A stretch of DNA of 52,714 bases from positions 1-52,714 of the forward strand of contig CAJOFA010000012.1 in the NCBI GenBank assembly GCA_905233985.1. The letters are read 5' to 3'. The position numbers and the translations under genes were made by a program. Positions 26,024-34,777 of this stretch are shown here, piece by piece. This DNA is from an uncultured Prevotella sp. Lineage in GTDB: Bacteria > Bacteroidota > Bacteroidia > Bacteroidales > Bacteroidaceae. The stretch's first letter is position 1. Each line of letters begins with the position of its first letter. Under the pieces are notes generated by a model. It had not been told where the DNA came from. It saw nothing but the letters and a program-made list of their open reading frames with translations, and did no database searches.

Positions 26024-27845
26024 CATCATACAACTACTTCCCGATTCAGTGGCTAACCAGATTGCCGCGGGTGAGGTCATCCAGCGTCCGGCTTCCGTCA
26101 TCAAGGAGCTGGTGGAGAATGCTGTGGATGCCGGTGCGAAGACCATCAATGTCATTGTGGTTGATGCTGGGCGGACATCCATACAGGTCATCGATGACGG
26201 CTGTGGTATGTCGGAAACCGATGCGCGCCTGGCATTTGAGCGTCATGCCACATCGAAGATTCGTCAGGCAGACGACTTGTTTACTCTGCACACGATGGGC
26301 TTCCGCGGTGAGGCATTGGCTTCCATTGCCGCTGTGGCACAAGTGGAGTTGCGTACGCGTCAGGAGGGAAATGATGTCGGTACATTGCTTACCATTGCCG
26401 GCTCGCATGTCGTAGGACAAGAACCCGTGTCGTGTCCCGTCGGTAGTAATTTCAAGATAGATAACTTATTTTATAATGTACCCGCGCGTAGGAAATTCCT
26501 AAAGTCGAACGCCACGGAGCTGAACAATATCATGACAGCCTTCGAGCGCATCATCTTGGTTTATCCGCAGATTAATTTCACGCTCCACCATAACGGAGCC
26601 GAACTGCTGAACCTGCGTGCCGGAAATCTCCACCAGCGTATTGCCGATGTCTTTGGCAAACGTTTCAATCAGGATCTCCTGCCCATTGAGGTTACTACGA
26701 CACTCTGCCATATCACCGGATATGTGGGTAAGCCGGAGGCGGCACGGAAGAAAGGAACACAGGAATGCTTCTTCGTCAATGGGCGTTACATGCGTCATCC
26801 TTATTTTCACAAAGCTGTGTTGAATGCCTACGAGCGACTGGTTCCCGCAGGGATGCAGGTGCCTTATTTCATATACTTCGATGTGAATCCCGCAGACATT
26901 GACGTGAACATTCATCCCGTCAAGACGGAAATCAAGTTTGAGAATGAACAGGCTATCTGGCAGATTCTCTCTGCTGCGGTGAAAGATGCCATCGGGCGAT
27001 TCTGTGAGGTGCCGTCTATTGACTTCGACACGCAAGGACGTCCTGACATTCCTGCGTTCGACCCGGGTAATAGTGCTGCTCAACCCAGTCCACAATATAA
27101 TCGTGACTATAACCCGTTCCGCAGTCAAACGGAACGTAAGGCTTCCGTTCCTGAGGACTGGCAGCAACTCTATGAAGGGCTGCGCCCGCAGACAGAGGAA
27201 CAGAATATCTTTAATACCGTCTCTCCCCGGGAGAAGACGGACGGAGTGTCACTCCTCTCATCTGCACCACTACTTGAAGATAAGTCGCCTGCTCACTATC
27301 AATATAAAGGAAAGTATATCATGACAGCAGTCAAGTCGGGGCTGATGGTCATCGATCAGCACCGTGCCAGTGTTCGTATCTTGTTTGAGCGTTACATGGA
27401 ACAATTACGTAATCATACGGCGAGCACACAGCGTGTCCTCTTCCCTGAGGTGGTACAGTTTGCTCCGTCCGATGCCGTGTTGCTCACCATACTGCTGCCC
27501 GAACTGGACAATATCGGCTTTGACCTCTCCGACCTCGGCCAGTTCTCCTATGCTGTTAATGGAGTTCCAGCGGGCATCGAAGGACTCAATCCGGTGCAAC
27601 TCCTGCGTGACATCGTGAGTGATGCGCAGGAAAAATCTGTCGATGCTGCTGAAGAACTCAGCCGTTCTCTCGCCCAAAGTATGGCACAACATGCTGCCAT
27701 TCCATACGGGCAGATTCTCTCAAACGACGAGATGGAGTCTTTGGTCAATGAACTCTTTGCCTGTTCGAATGTCAATTATACCCCAGACGGGCATCCGATC
27801 CTTGCCATTCTGCCGCAACGTGATATTGAGCGTTTATTGACATAA
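26016..27845 (+). CDS. mutL: DNA mismatch repair protein MutL
   Basis: The 609-residue protein has a GHKL ATPase domain with [11 protein letters not shown] (Glu31, Asn35), [26 protein letters not shown] and [16 protein letters not shown] transducer domain (to about 335) and a variable linker follow. The C-terminal dimerisation domain spans about 420-609. The endonuclease metal-site motif DQHAxxExxxxE is here [12 protein letters not shown] (447-458), lacking the central Glu. The C-terminal CPHGRP motif is replaced by TPDGHP. The protein therefore looks nuclease-deficient, like E. coli MutL, although no MutH is seen. It is the last gene of the envelope operon and overlaps it by 8 nt. Confidence 0.95.
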   Translation: MSDIIQLLPDSVANQIAAGEVIQRPASVIKELVENAVDAGAKTINVIVVDAGRTSIQVIDDGCGMSETDARLAFERHATSKIRQADDLFTLHTMGFRGEALASIAAVAQVELRTRQEGNDVGTLLTIAGSHVVGQEPVSCPVGSNFKIDNLFYNVPARRKFLKSNATELNNIMTAFERIILVYPQINFTLHHNGAELLNLRAGNLHQRIADVFGKRFNQDLLPIEVTTTLCHITGYVGKPEAARKKGTQECFFVNGRYMRHPYFHKAVLNAYERLVPAGMQVPYFIYFDVNPADIDVNIHPVKTEIKFENEQAIWQILSAAVKDAIGRFCEVPSIDFDTQGRPDIPAFDPGNSAAQPSPQYNRDYNPFRSQTERKASVPEDWQQLYEGLRPQTEEQNIFNTVSPREKTDGVSLLSSAPLLEDKSPAHYQYKGKYIMTAVKSGLMVIDQHRASVRILFERYMEQLRNHTASTQRVLFPEVVQFAPSDAVLLTILLPELDNIGFDLSDLGQFSYAVNGVPAGIEGLNPVQLLRDIVSDAQEKSVDAAEELSRSLAQSMAQHAAIPYGQILSNDEMESLVNELFACSNVNYTPDGHPILAILPQRDIERLLT

Positions 27846-27942
27846 ATTGCAGAAAAAAGTGGTTGAAAAGCGGAAAAAATTGCAGAAAATAGCAAATTTT
27901 AAACTTTTTTTACCCTAAAATAGCAAAATATTTGCAATTTTG

Positions 27943-27973
27943 TTTGCAGATTGAAAATAAATGCTTACTTTTG
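27943..27973 (+). promoter_or_regulatory. promoter of ompA-like gene
   Basis: TTTG (27943-27946), a 19-nt spacer and TACTTTTG (27966-27973). The leader of about 65 nt is A-rich with no Shine-Dalgarno, as in highly expressed Bacteroidetes genes. Confidence 0.7.
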
Positions 27974-28043
27974 CACAACAAAATTGAAACATAAACGTAA
28001 ACATAAAAAAAAGAATTATTAATTTACACTAATTAGTATTAAT

Positions 28044-29240
28044 ATGAAAAAGTTATTAATGGTGCTGGCTTTTGCCGGCGTGTCTGTTGCCACAATGGCA
28101 CAGAGTGAGACACCTGTAGAGAAGTACAGCGTGGCTACAAATTCTTTCTGGAGCAACTGGTTTATCCAGGGTAATGTTGGTGCAACTGCTTTCTGGGGCA
28201 ACCAGGAAGTTGGTAATAACTTTGACAAGAGCCCTCTGAAGGGCTTCCGTCTGGGTCTTCCCACTTTCTCGGTAGCTATCGGTAAGTGGTTCACTCCGGG
28301 TCTCGGACTTCGCACTAAGTTCTTTGCTGCTCCTCTGAAGGCTTCTGGTCGTACTGTTATTTCTGAGGACAAGAGCACTAACGAGAGCAAGAGCTGGATG
28401 CTGAGTGAGCAGGTTCTGTTCAATCTGAGCAACATGCTGCTGGGTTACAACGAGGACCGTGTTTGGGACTTCATCCCCTACGCTGGTGTTGGTCTGGCTC
28501 GTAACATGTCTTACAATACTTATGCTCCCACATGGGGTGTTGGTATCCTCAACGAGTTCAAGCTGAGCAACAAGTTTGCCATCAACCTCGATGTTAACTA
28601 CTTCATCGGTCTGAGCGACTGGGATGGCGTTGAAACTGCTCTTCCTGGTACATCTAGCTACAATCCTCGTAGCCTGAAGGGTCTGATCGCTAACCACGAC
28701 CGCACTCTGAACGTTGAGCTCGGTATCACCTACAACCTCGGTGAGGCTACTTGGAACAAGGTTCCCGATGTTGATGCTCTGAAGGCTCTCACACAGGGTC
28801 AGATCGACGCTCTGAACGCTCAGCTTGCTGACGCTAACGCAGAGAACGCTCGCCTGAAGAACCAGCTGGCTAACAGCGGTGGTAACGATGGTCCTGTTAC
28901 TCCTCGCACTATCACAAAGGTTGTTGCTGCTCCTGTATCAGTATTCTTCAACCGTGGCAAGGCCGATATCGCTTCTCAGAAGGATATGCAGAATGTTAAG
29001 GATCTCGTAGAGGTTGCTAAGGCTAACAACGCTAAGCTCGTTGTTACTGGTTACGCTGATAGCGACACTGGTAGCGCAGAACTCAACCAGGATCTGTCTC
29101 AGCGCCGTGCTGACGCTGTTGCTGACGAGCTCGTTAACCTCGGCATTAGCCGCTCGAACATCACTGTCGTTGCTGCTGGTGGCGTAGATACGCTGACTCC
29201 TCCGGAGAACAACCGTCGCGCCGTGATTACTATCAAGTAA
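28044..29240 (+). CDS. OmpA-family outer-membrane protein
   Basis: The 398-residue protein starts with a signal peptide (about 1-19, VSVATMAQ). An N-terminal beta-barrel of about 230 residues follows, with repeated amphipathic strands. A short coiled segment lies at about 255-282 (Ala/Asn/Leu-rich). The C-terminal OmpA/MotB peptidoglycan-binding domain spans about 293-398 (VFFNRGKADI, VTGYADSDTG, LSQRRADAV, PENNRRAVI). It tethers the outer membrane to the cell wall and is likely one of the major envelope proteins, consistent with strong promoter features and a biased codon set (CTG, CGT, GGT). A strong terminator follows. Confidence 0.93.
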   Translation: MKKLLMVLAFAGVSVATMAQSETPVEKYSVATNSFWSNWFIQGNVGATAFWGNQEVGNNFDKSPLKGFRLGLPTFSVAIGKWFTPGLGLRTKFFAAPLKASGRTVISEDKSTNESKSWMLSEQVLFNLSNMLLGYNEDRVWDFIPYAGVGLARNMSYNTYAPTWGVGILNEFKLSNKFAINLDVNYFIGLSDWDGVETALPGTSSYNPRSLKGLIANHDRTLNVELGITYNLGEATWNKVPDVDALKALTQGQIDALNAQLADANAENARLKNQLANSGGNDGPVTPRTITKVVAAPVSVFFNRGKADIASQKDMQNVKDLVEVAKANNAKLVVTGYADSDTGSAELNQDLSQRRADAVADELVNLGISRSNITVVAAGGVDTLTPPENNRRAVITIK

Positions 29241-29269
29241 TTGAAGTATAACGATTAATATCAAAAAGG

Positions 29270-29299
29270 CCGGTGAAGCAGCTGCTTCACCGGTTTTTT
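29270..29299 (+). terminator. terminator after ompA-like gene
   Basis: A perfect 12-bp palindrome (29270-29281 with 29282-29293) followed by six T residues. Confidence 0.9.
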
Positions 29300-29386
29300 G
29301 TTTCTGCGCTTGGATATTCTCTTTGCTCATGGGTGTTTGTCCTACGGGTACTTTTCTTTTGTGTTTTATTAAAATATGTAAAAATG

Positions 29387-29418
29387 TTTGGCGGTATCAT
29401 CTAAATGTCGTACCTTTG
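29387..29418 (+). promoter_or_regulatory. promoter of first tRNA-Val gene
   Basis: TTTG (29387-29390), a 20-nt spacer and TACCTTTG (29411-29418). Confidence 0.7.
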
Positions 29419-29469
29419 CACCCGCTTTTGACGAGAAGTCGGCGGGATTAGTCGCTTCTTCGGTCATGA

Positions 29470-29547
29470 GGGCGCTTAGCTCAGCTGGTTTAGAGCATCT
29501 GCCTTACAAGCAGAGGGTCGGCGGTTCGAATCCGTCAGCGCCCACCA
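29470..29547 (+). tRNA. tRNA-Val (anticodon TAC), copy 1
   Basis: A complete cloverleaf: acceptor GGGCGCT (29470-29476) with AGCGCCC (29537-29543), discriminator A at 29544, D-arm with AGCTGGTTTAGAGC, anticodon loop CTTACAA and T-arm GGTTCGAATCC. Here the bases after the discriminator are CCA (29545-29547), so the 3' end may be genome-encoded. The 75-nt body is identical to the gene at 31672. Confidence 0.97.
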
Positions 29548-29558
29548 AACAGTTCAGG

Positions 29559-29583
29559 AAGCCGCGACATCGTCGCGGCTTTT
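29559..29583 (+). terminator. terminator of first tRNA-Val transcript
   Basis: An AGCCGCGAC / GTCGCGGCT stem with a short ATC loop, followed by TTTC. Confidence 0.85.
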
Positions 29584-29599
29584 CTTGTTATTACCATCG

Positions 29600-29659
29600 A
29601 GTCCCTTGGGGGGACCGTTTCGGTCCCCCCAAGGGACTAAAACGGTCCCCCCGGGGGAC
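29600..29659. repeat. G/C-tract inverted repeats
   Basis: The perfect 18-bp arms 29600-29617 and 29621-29638 form a hairpin with a TTT loop. A third, related unit (about 29642-29660, CGGTCCCCCCGGGGGACT) can pair with itself or replace one arm. The unit is GTCCC-N-GGGGGGAC-like. Confidence 0.7.
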
Positions 29660-29683
29660 TTAGAAAGAAAAACGGGGATATAC

Positions 29684-29714
29684 TTGGTCGTTTCCCTTTT
29701 TTTTATTATCTTTG
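29684..29714 (+). promoter_or_regulatory. promoter of the PaaK-like gene
   Basis: TTGG (29684-29687), a 19-nt spacer and TATCTTTG (29707-29714); leader about 28 nt. Confidence 0.65.
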
Positions 29715-29748
29715 CACCATCAATACAAACCAACACTGATAGGAAAGA

Positions 29749-31050
29749 ATGATTTGGAATGAGACAATGGAATGCATGGACCGTGAACAGTTACGTGAGG
29801 TCCAGAGCAAGAGATTGGTAAAGATGGTGGAATATGTTTATCACAACACACCGTTTTACCGCAAGAAATTTCAGGAGATGGGTCTGGAACCCGGCGATGT
29901 GAAAAGTATTGACGACATCGTTAAACTCCCCTTTACTAACAAACTTGACCTACGCGACAACTACCCCTTCGGGTTGGCTGCGGTGCCGATGAGTCAGATT
30001 GTACGCATCCATGCGTCAAGCGGTACGACGGGCAAGCCCGTGGTGGTGCTTTATACGCGCAAGGACCTTGCGATGTGGTCAGAGGCCATCTCGCGTGCTT
30101 TTACTGCCTATGGCGCCACAAAGGATGACATTTTCCAAGTAGCCTATGGCTATGGTCTTTTTACTGGTGGACTGGGTGCACACGATGGTGCTACGAATAT
30201 CGGTGCGAGTGTGATACCTATTTCTAGTGGTAACACGCAGAAGCAGATTACGCTGATGCACGACTTCGGCTCGTCGGTGCTCTGTTGCACGCCGAGTTAT
30301 GGTCTGTTCCTCGGTGAGGCACTGCAGGAGAGTGAATGGCCTCGCGAAGAGTTTAAACTGCGTGTCGGAGCCTTCGGCGCAGAACCTTGGACGGAAGAGA
30401 TGCGTCAGAAACTGGAGCAGTCGTTAGGCATCAAGGCATACGATATCTACGGCTTGAGTGAGATTGCCGGTCCTGGCGTAGGCTACGAGTGCGAGCACCA
30501 GCATGGTACACACTTGAATGAAGACTATTTCTATCCGGAGATACTCAATCCTGAAACAGGTGAGCCGTTGCCTGAGGGACAACTGGGTGAACTGACGTTC
30601 ACGCACCTGACGAAGGAGGGCATGCCGCTGTTGCGCTATCGTACGCACGACTTGACGGCATTGCATTATGATAAGTGTGCATGTGGTCGTACGCTGGTGC
30701 GCATGGACCGTATCTTAGGCCGTTGCGACGATATGCTGATTATCCGCGGCGTCAATGTGTTCCCATCGCAGATAGAGGCTGTCATCCTGTCGCTGCCCGA
30801 ATATGAGCCGCACTTCCTGCTCACTGTTGATCGTGTGAATAATACCGATACTAGTGAACTGCGTGTTGAGTTGAAGGAGGAATACTTTACCGATGATATG
30901 GCTACGATGGTTGGTCTGCAGAAGAAGCTGGAGGCTGAACTGCGAAGTGTCATAGGACTTGGTTTCAAGGTGAAACTTGTTGAGCCGAAGGGTATTGAGC
31001 GCTCTACGGGTAAGGCAAAGCGAGTGATTGATAATCGAAAATTCAAATAA
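29749..31050 (+). CDS. phenylacetate-CoA ligase-like enzyme
   Basis: The 433-residue ANL-family ligase matches PaaK: the N-terminal VEYVYHNTPFYRKKFQEMG, P-loop HASSGTTGKPVVV (about 87-99), YGLSEIAGPGV (about 237) and RCDDMLIIRGVNVFPSQIE, with a C-terminal Lys (GKAKRVIDNR). It should adenylate an aryl acid such as phenylacetate or an indole-acid and form the CoA thioester. The 141-residue ACT protein starts 2 nt after its stop. In other anaerobes this pair accompanies indolepyruvate ferredoxin oxidoreductase genes; none are in the window, so substrate and direction remain open. Confidence 0.9.
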   Translation: MIWNETMECMDREQLREVQSKRLVKMVEYVYHNTPFYRKKFQEMGLEPGDVKSIDDIVKLPFTNKLDLRDNYPFGLAAVPMSQIVRIHASSGTTGKPVVVLYTRKDLAMWSEAISRAFTAYGATKDDIFQVAYGYGLFTGGLGAHDGATNIGASVIPISSGNTQKQITLMHDFGSSVLCCTPSYGLFLGEALQESEWPREEFKLRVGAFGAEPWTEEMRQKLEQSLGIKAYDIYGLSEIAGPGVGYECEHQHGTHLNEDYFYPEILNPETGEPLPEGQLGELTFTHLTKEGMPLLRYRTHDLTALHYDKCACGRTLVRMDRILGRCDDMLIIRGVNVFPSQIEAVILSLPEYEPHFLLTVDRVNNTDTSELRVELKEEYFTDDMATMVGLQKKLEAELRSVIGLGFKVKLVEPKGIERSTGKAKRVIDNRKFK

Positions 31051-31051
31051 T

Positions 31052-31477
31052 ATGAAAGCAAAACAGTTATCCGTGTTCTTAGAGAACAAGTCTGGTCGTC
31101 TGACCGAAGTAACAGAAGTGCTGGGTAATGCCGGCATCAACCTTTCAGCTATGAGTATTGCCGATAACTCGGACTTCGGCATTCTGCGCTGCATCGTGAG
31201 CGATCCTGACAAAGCTTATCAGGTGTTGAAGGAAGCCCACTTCGCTGTGAAGATTACCGATGTCATCGGCTTTACCTGTCCCAATACCAGCGGTTCGCTG
31301 GCCGTGGTGCTCAAGCATCTGTCAGACCGTGGCGTGTTCATAGAGTATATGTACTCGTTCGCTAACGGTGATGCTGCCACGGTGATTATCCGTCCCACTG
31401 ATTTGGAGAGCTGCGACAGCATCCTGGCAGAGAAGGAAGTTGACTTGCTTGCGGCCAGCGACTTGTATAAATTGTAA
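31052..31477 (+). CDS. tandem ACT-domain protein
   Basis: The 141-residue protein has two ACT domains: residues about 4-68 (KQLSVFLENKSGRLTEVTEVL) and about 72-141 (SGSLAVVLKHLSDRGVFIEYMYSF). ACT domains bind amino acids and regulate enzymes. The ATG at 31052 is chosen because it follows the PaaK-like stop by 2 nt and starts exactly at the domain; the longer frame from 31028 would overlap the ligase. It is probably an amino-acid sensor for the ligase (aromatic amino acid ligand is inference). Confidence 0.88.
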   Translation: MKAKQLSVFLENKSGRLTEVTEVLGNAGINLSAMSIADNSDFGILRCIVSDPDKAYQVLKEAHFAVKITDVIGFTCPNTSGSLAVVLKHLSDRGVFIEYMYSFANGDAATVIIRPTDLESCDSILAEKEVDLLAASDLYKL

Positions 31478-31576
31478 GTTTTTGCGTTCTCTGCAGGCCA
31501 TGCGTCCAAGTAGAATGAGGAACGAGAAACGGGAAACAGGATATAGAAAGGTTAAATAATATTAACCTGCAATATT

Positions 31577-31603
31577 TTCTCATTTCTCATTTCTCATTTC
31601 CTT
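31577..31603. repeat. CTCATTT tandem simple repeat
   Basis: About three copies of the 8-mer TTCTCATT precede the second tRNA-Val promoter. A small inverted repeat GGTTAA/TTAACC lies just upstream (about 31550-31567). Confidence 0.6.
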
Positions 31604-31613
31604 GATTTCTTTG

Positions 31614-31621
31614 TACCTTTG
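31614..31621 (+). promoter_or_regulatory. -7 box of second tRNA-Val gene
   Basis: TACCTTTG. A TTG lies only 10 nt upstream, so the -33 element is poor. Confidence 0.55.
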
Positions 31622-31671
31622 CGCCGTGATTTGAGAATAGCAGTAACCTAGCATTGCTTTTTGAACTTCTG

Positions 31672-31746
31672 GGGCGCTTAGCTCAGCTGGTTTAGAGCAT
31701 CTGCCTTACAAGCAGAGGGTCGGCGGTTCGAATCCGTCAGCGCCCA
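31672..31746 (+). tRNA. tRNA-Val (anticodon TAC), copy 2
   Basis: Identical 75-nt body to the gene at 29470. Here the discriminator A (31746) is followed by CGG, so CCA must be added after transcription. A short ATCCGCAG-type inverted repeat with T-run (about 31751-31782) follows as terminator. Confidence 0.97.
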
Positions 31747-31868
31747 CGGATCACCGCAGATGATGGATATCTGCGGTTTTTCGTTCAGACAGAAGAAAGA
31801 ATTTACGTGTAAGAAAGATTAAAGAAACGCATTTATAAAAACACAGAAGGTTTAGGACACAAGAAGAC

Positions 31869-33218
31869 ATGAAGTTAGATGAATTGACAGCCATTTCGCC
31901 TATCGATGGTCGCTATCGGGGAAAGACAGCATCGTTGGCAGCCTATTTTTCAGAGTATGCGCTCATACGCTATCGCATACGTGTGGAAATCGAGTACTTT
32001 ATTACGCTTTGTGAATTGCCGCTTCCTCAGCTGGCAAACTTCAATCATGCCCTTTTTGAACCGTTGCGCGACATCTACCGTAACTTTACTGAGGAAGATG
32101 CGGCGCGTGTGAAGGAAATAGAAAAGACGACCAACCACGATGTCAAGGCTGTGGAATACTTCATCAAAGAGCAGATAGATACGCTCAGTGGCTTCCCCGT
32201 AGAAGCCAAGGAGTTCATCCACTTCGGCCTGACCTCGCAGGATATCAACAATACGAGTGTTCCCCTTTCCATCAAGGAGGCGTTGAATGATGTCTATGTG
32301 CCGCTCATTGAAGAACTCATAGAACAGCTCAACGACTACGCTGAGCAGTGGAAGAATGTTGCAATGCTTGCCAAGACACATGGTCAGCCTGCATCACCGA
32401 CACGTTTGGGCAAGGAAATCATGGTTTATGTCTATCGTCTGGAGGAACAGCTTCGCTCTCTTAAAGACACGCCTATCACTGCCAAGTTCGGTGGGGCCAC
32501 TGGAAACTATAACGCACACCATGTAGCTTATCCACAGTATGACTGGCGCGAGTTCGGCAACCTTTTTGTCAGCGAGAAGCTCGGGTTGGAGCGTGAGCAG
32601 TGGACAACACAGATTAGCAACTATGACTGGTTAGGTGCCTTGTTCGATGCCATGCGTCGTATCAACACCATTGTCATTGACCTTGACCGCGACTTCTGGA
32701 TGTATATCTCCATGGAATACTTCAAGCAGAAGATCAAGGCCGGCGAAGTGGGTAGCAGTGCCATGCCTCACAAGGTGAATCCCATTGACTACGAGAATTC
32801 GGAGGGTAACCTCGGCATTGCCAACGCTATTCTGCAGTTCCTGGCACAGAAGTTGCCCGTCAGCCGTCTGCAGCGCGACCTGACAGACTCTACGGTGCTG
32901 CGTAACGTCGGTGTACCAATGGGTCATGCTGTCATTGCATTCCAGAGCACGTTGAAGGGACTGCGTAAGCTGATTCTCAATGAAGACAAGCTGCGTGAAG
33001 ACTTGGAGCAGACATGGGCTGTGGTGGCCGAGGCCATTCAGACCATCCTGCGACGTGAGGGCTATCCCCATCCTTACGAGGCATTGAAAGCCCTGACGCG
33101 TACCAACGAACGTATGACCGAAGAAACCATCCATGCTTTTATCGACGGACTGGACGTCAGTGACGACGTGAAGGCAGAACTGCGTGACATCACGCCATGG
33201 AACTACACAGGAATATAA
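31869..33218 (+). CDS. purB: adenylosuccinate lyase
   Basis: The 449-residue enzyme of the fumarase/aspartase superfamily acts twice in purine synthesis, cleaving SAICAR and adenylosuccinate to release fumarate. The superfamily signature GSSAMPHKVNPIDYEN lies at about 295-310. The conserved TSQDINNTS region (about 122-130) and KTHGQPASPTRLGKE (about 168-182) hold catalytic residues. It carries the usual N-terminal opening LTAISPIDGRY. The start at 31869 follows a 120-nt leader shared with the tRNA. Confidence 0.96.
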   Translation: MKLDELTAISPIDGRYRGKTASLAAYFSEYALIRYRIRVEIEYFITLCELPLPQLANFNHALFEPLRDIYRNFTEEDAARVKEIEKTTNHDVKAVEYFIKEQIDTLSGFPVEAKEFIHFGLTSQDINNTSVPLSIKEALNDVYVPLIEELIEQLNDYAEQWKNVAMLAKTHGQPASPTRLGKEIMVYVYRLEEQLRSLKDTPITAKFGGATGNYNAHHVAYPQYDWREFGNLFVSEKLGLEREQWTTQISNYDWLGALFDAMRRINTIVIDLDRDFWMYISMEYFKQKIKAGEVGSSAMPHKVNPIDYENSEGNLGIANAILQFLAQKLPVSRLQRDLTDSTVLRNVGVPMGHAVIAFQSTLKGLRKLILNEDKLREDLEQTWAVVAEAIQTILRREGYPHPYEALKALTRTNERMTEETIHAFIDGLDVSDDVKAELRDITPWNYTGI

Positions 33219-33315
33219 TGAACAAATAAGAGAATAAGTAAAGCTTAATGTTGAATATTAAAACCAAATCGTTAAGGCCGTGAGGTTAAATTAAAAAAGA
33301 AAAGGAGAATTATTT

Positions 33316-34728
33316 ATGGATTTAGAGAACGAAAAGAAAACGGAAGGTTTTTCTGCAGAGCAAAACACAGAAAACCGTGAAGGAGGTTATCAATCATCAA
33401 ACCAAAATGGTGAATACCAGAGTAATTACCGTATAGGACGCTCCCCGCGTCCTCGTATTCAGAAGCCGCGTCCCTACGGACAGGACCAGCGCGGCGGTTA
33501 CAATCGTAATCATGATGACGAAGGCGGATTCCGTCCAGAGGGTTTTGGAGCTGCATTGCAGAACTCCGCACCCCAGCAGCGCGGTGGCTATCGTCCCCGT
33601 TACAACAATAACGGTGGTGAGGGTGGCTATCAGCAGCGTGGCGGTTATCGTCCTCGTTACAATAATAATGGTGAGGGTGGCTATCAGCAGCGTGGTGGCT
33701 ATCGTCCCCGCTATGACAACAATGGTGAGGGTGGCTATCAGCAGCGCGAGGGTGGTTATCAGCAGCGCGAAGGCGGTTATCAGCCACGTGGTGGTTATCA
33801 GCAGCGTGGCGGTTATCAGCCACGTGGTGGCTATCAGCAGCGTGGCGGATACCAGCAGGGTGGCTATAATCACTATGGCAATCAGGGTGGCTACAACAAA
33901 CGTCCGCAGCAAGGTGGCTATCGTCGTCAGCATACTGCCGACTATGACCCCAATGCCAAGTACAGCATGAAGAAACGTATTGAGTACAAGGAGGAACATT
34001 TCGATCCCAATGAGCCGCTGCGTCTTAATAAGTTCCTGGCCAATGCCGGTGTGTGCAGTCGCCGTGAGGCTGATGAGTTCATCCAAGCAGGTGTCGTAAC
34101 GGTTAACGGTGAGGTGGTAACAGAACTCGGAACCAAGGTGCTGCGCACTGACGAGGTGAAGTTCCACGACCAGCCAGTAACGCTTGAAAAGAAGGTTTAC
34201 GTGTTGCTTAACAAGCCGAAGGACTATGTAACGACCAGCGATGACCCGCAGCAACGTAAGACGGTGATGGACCTCGTCAAGAATGCCTGCCCTGAGCGCA
34301 TCTATCCCGTAGGACGCCTCGACCGCAACACGACGGGTGTACTTCTGCTTACTAACGATGGTGATCTCGCTTCGAAGCTGACACATCCGAAGTTCCTTAA
34401 GAAGAAAATCTATCACGTGTATTTGGACAAGAACCTGACCGCTCATGACATGCAGCAGATTGCTGAGGGTATTCAGCTTGAAGATGGCGAAATCAAAGCC
34501 GATGATATTCAGTATGCTGACGCTGTGGACAAGAAGCAGGTGGGTATTGAGATTCATTCTGGCAAGAACCGTATCGTGCGCCGTATCTTCGAGAGCCTTG
34601 GCTATCGTGTGACGAAGCTCGACCGTGTGCAGTTTGCCGGACTGACCAAGAAAAATGTTCGTCGCGGTGATTGGCGCTACCTCACAGAGGAAGAAGTTGA
34701 TCGTCTGCGCATGGGAGCGTATGAATAA
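33316..34728 (+). CDS. RsuA/RluB-family pseudouridine synthase with Gly/Arg-rich N-terminal extension
   Basis: The 470-residue protein has an unusual N-terminal third (about 20-210) made of GGYQQRGGY / GGYRPRYNNN-type repeats, an RGG-like disordered RNA-binding region. An S4 domain follows at about 230-285 (LRLNKFLANAGVCSRREADEFI). The catalytic domain spans about 290-465, with the family motif GRLDRNTTGVLLLTNDG carrying the catalytic Asp, plus KNRIVRRIFESLGY. It should isomerise a specific uridine in rRNA; which site is not clear (RluB-like 23S is most likely). The extension's DNA is a tandem repeat, so its length probably varies between strains. Confidence 0.9.
   Translation: MDLENEKKTEGFSAEQNTENREGGYQSSNQNGEYQSNYRIGRSPRPRIQKPRPYGQDQRGGYNRNHDDEGGFRPEGFGAALQNSAPQQRGGYRPRYNNNGGEGGYQQRGGYRPRYNNNGEGGYQQRGGYRPRYDNNGEGGYQQREGGYQQREGGYQPRGGYQQRGGYQPRGGYQQRGGYQQGGYNHYGNQGGYNKRPQQGGYRRQHTADYDPNAKYSMKKRIEYKEEHFDPNEPLRLNKFLANAGVCSRREADEFIQAGVVTVNGEVVTELGTKVLRTDEVKFHDQPVTLEKKVYVLLNKPKDYVTTSDDPQQRKTVMDLVKNACPERIYPVGRLDRNTTGVLLLTNDGDLASKLTHPKFLKKKIYHVYLDKNLTAHDMQQIAEGIQLEDGEIKADDIQYADAVDKKQVGIEIHSGKNRIVRRIFESLGYRVTKLDRVQFAGLTKKNVRRGDWRYLTEEEVDRLRMGAYE
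33570..33910. repeat. coding tandem repeat (GGTGGCTATCAGCAGCG-type)
   Basis: Units of 21-33 bp around GGTGGCTATCAGCAGCG recur through the 5' third of the pseudouridine synthase gene and encode the GGYQQR/GGYRPR blocks. All unit lengths seen keep the reading frame. Confidence 0.75.
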
Positions 34729-34777
34729 AGTGAAGTATGTTGTTATGCCATAACAACAAACAAAACAATAAGAAGCA

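Noticed and set aside
29470..31746. Integrative element bounded by tRNA attachment sites
   Set aside because: Both tRNAs are complete, and no integrase, excisionase or mobility gene lies between them.
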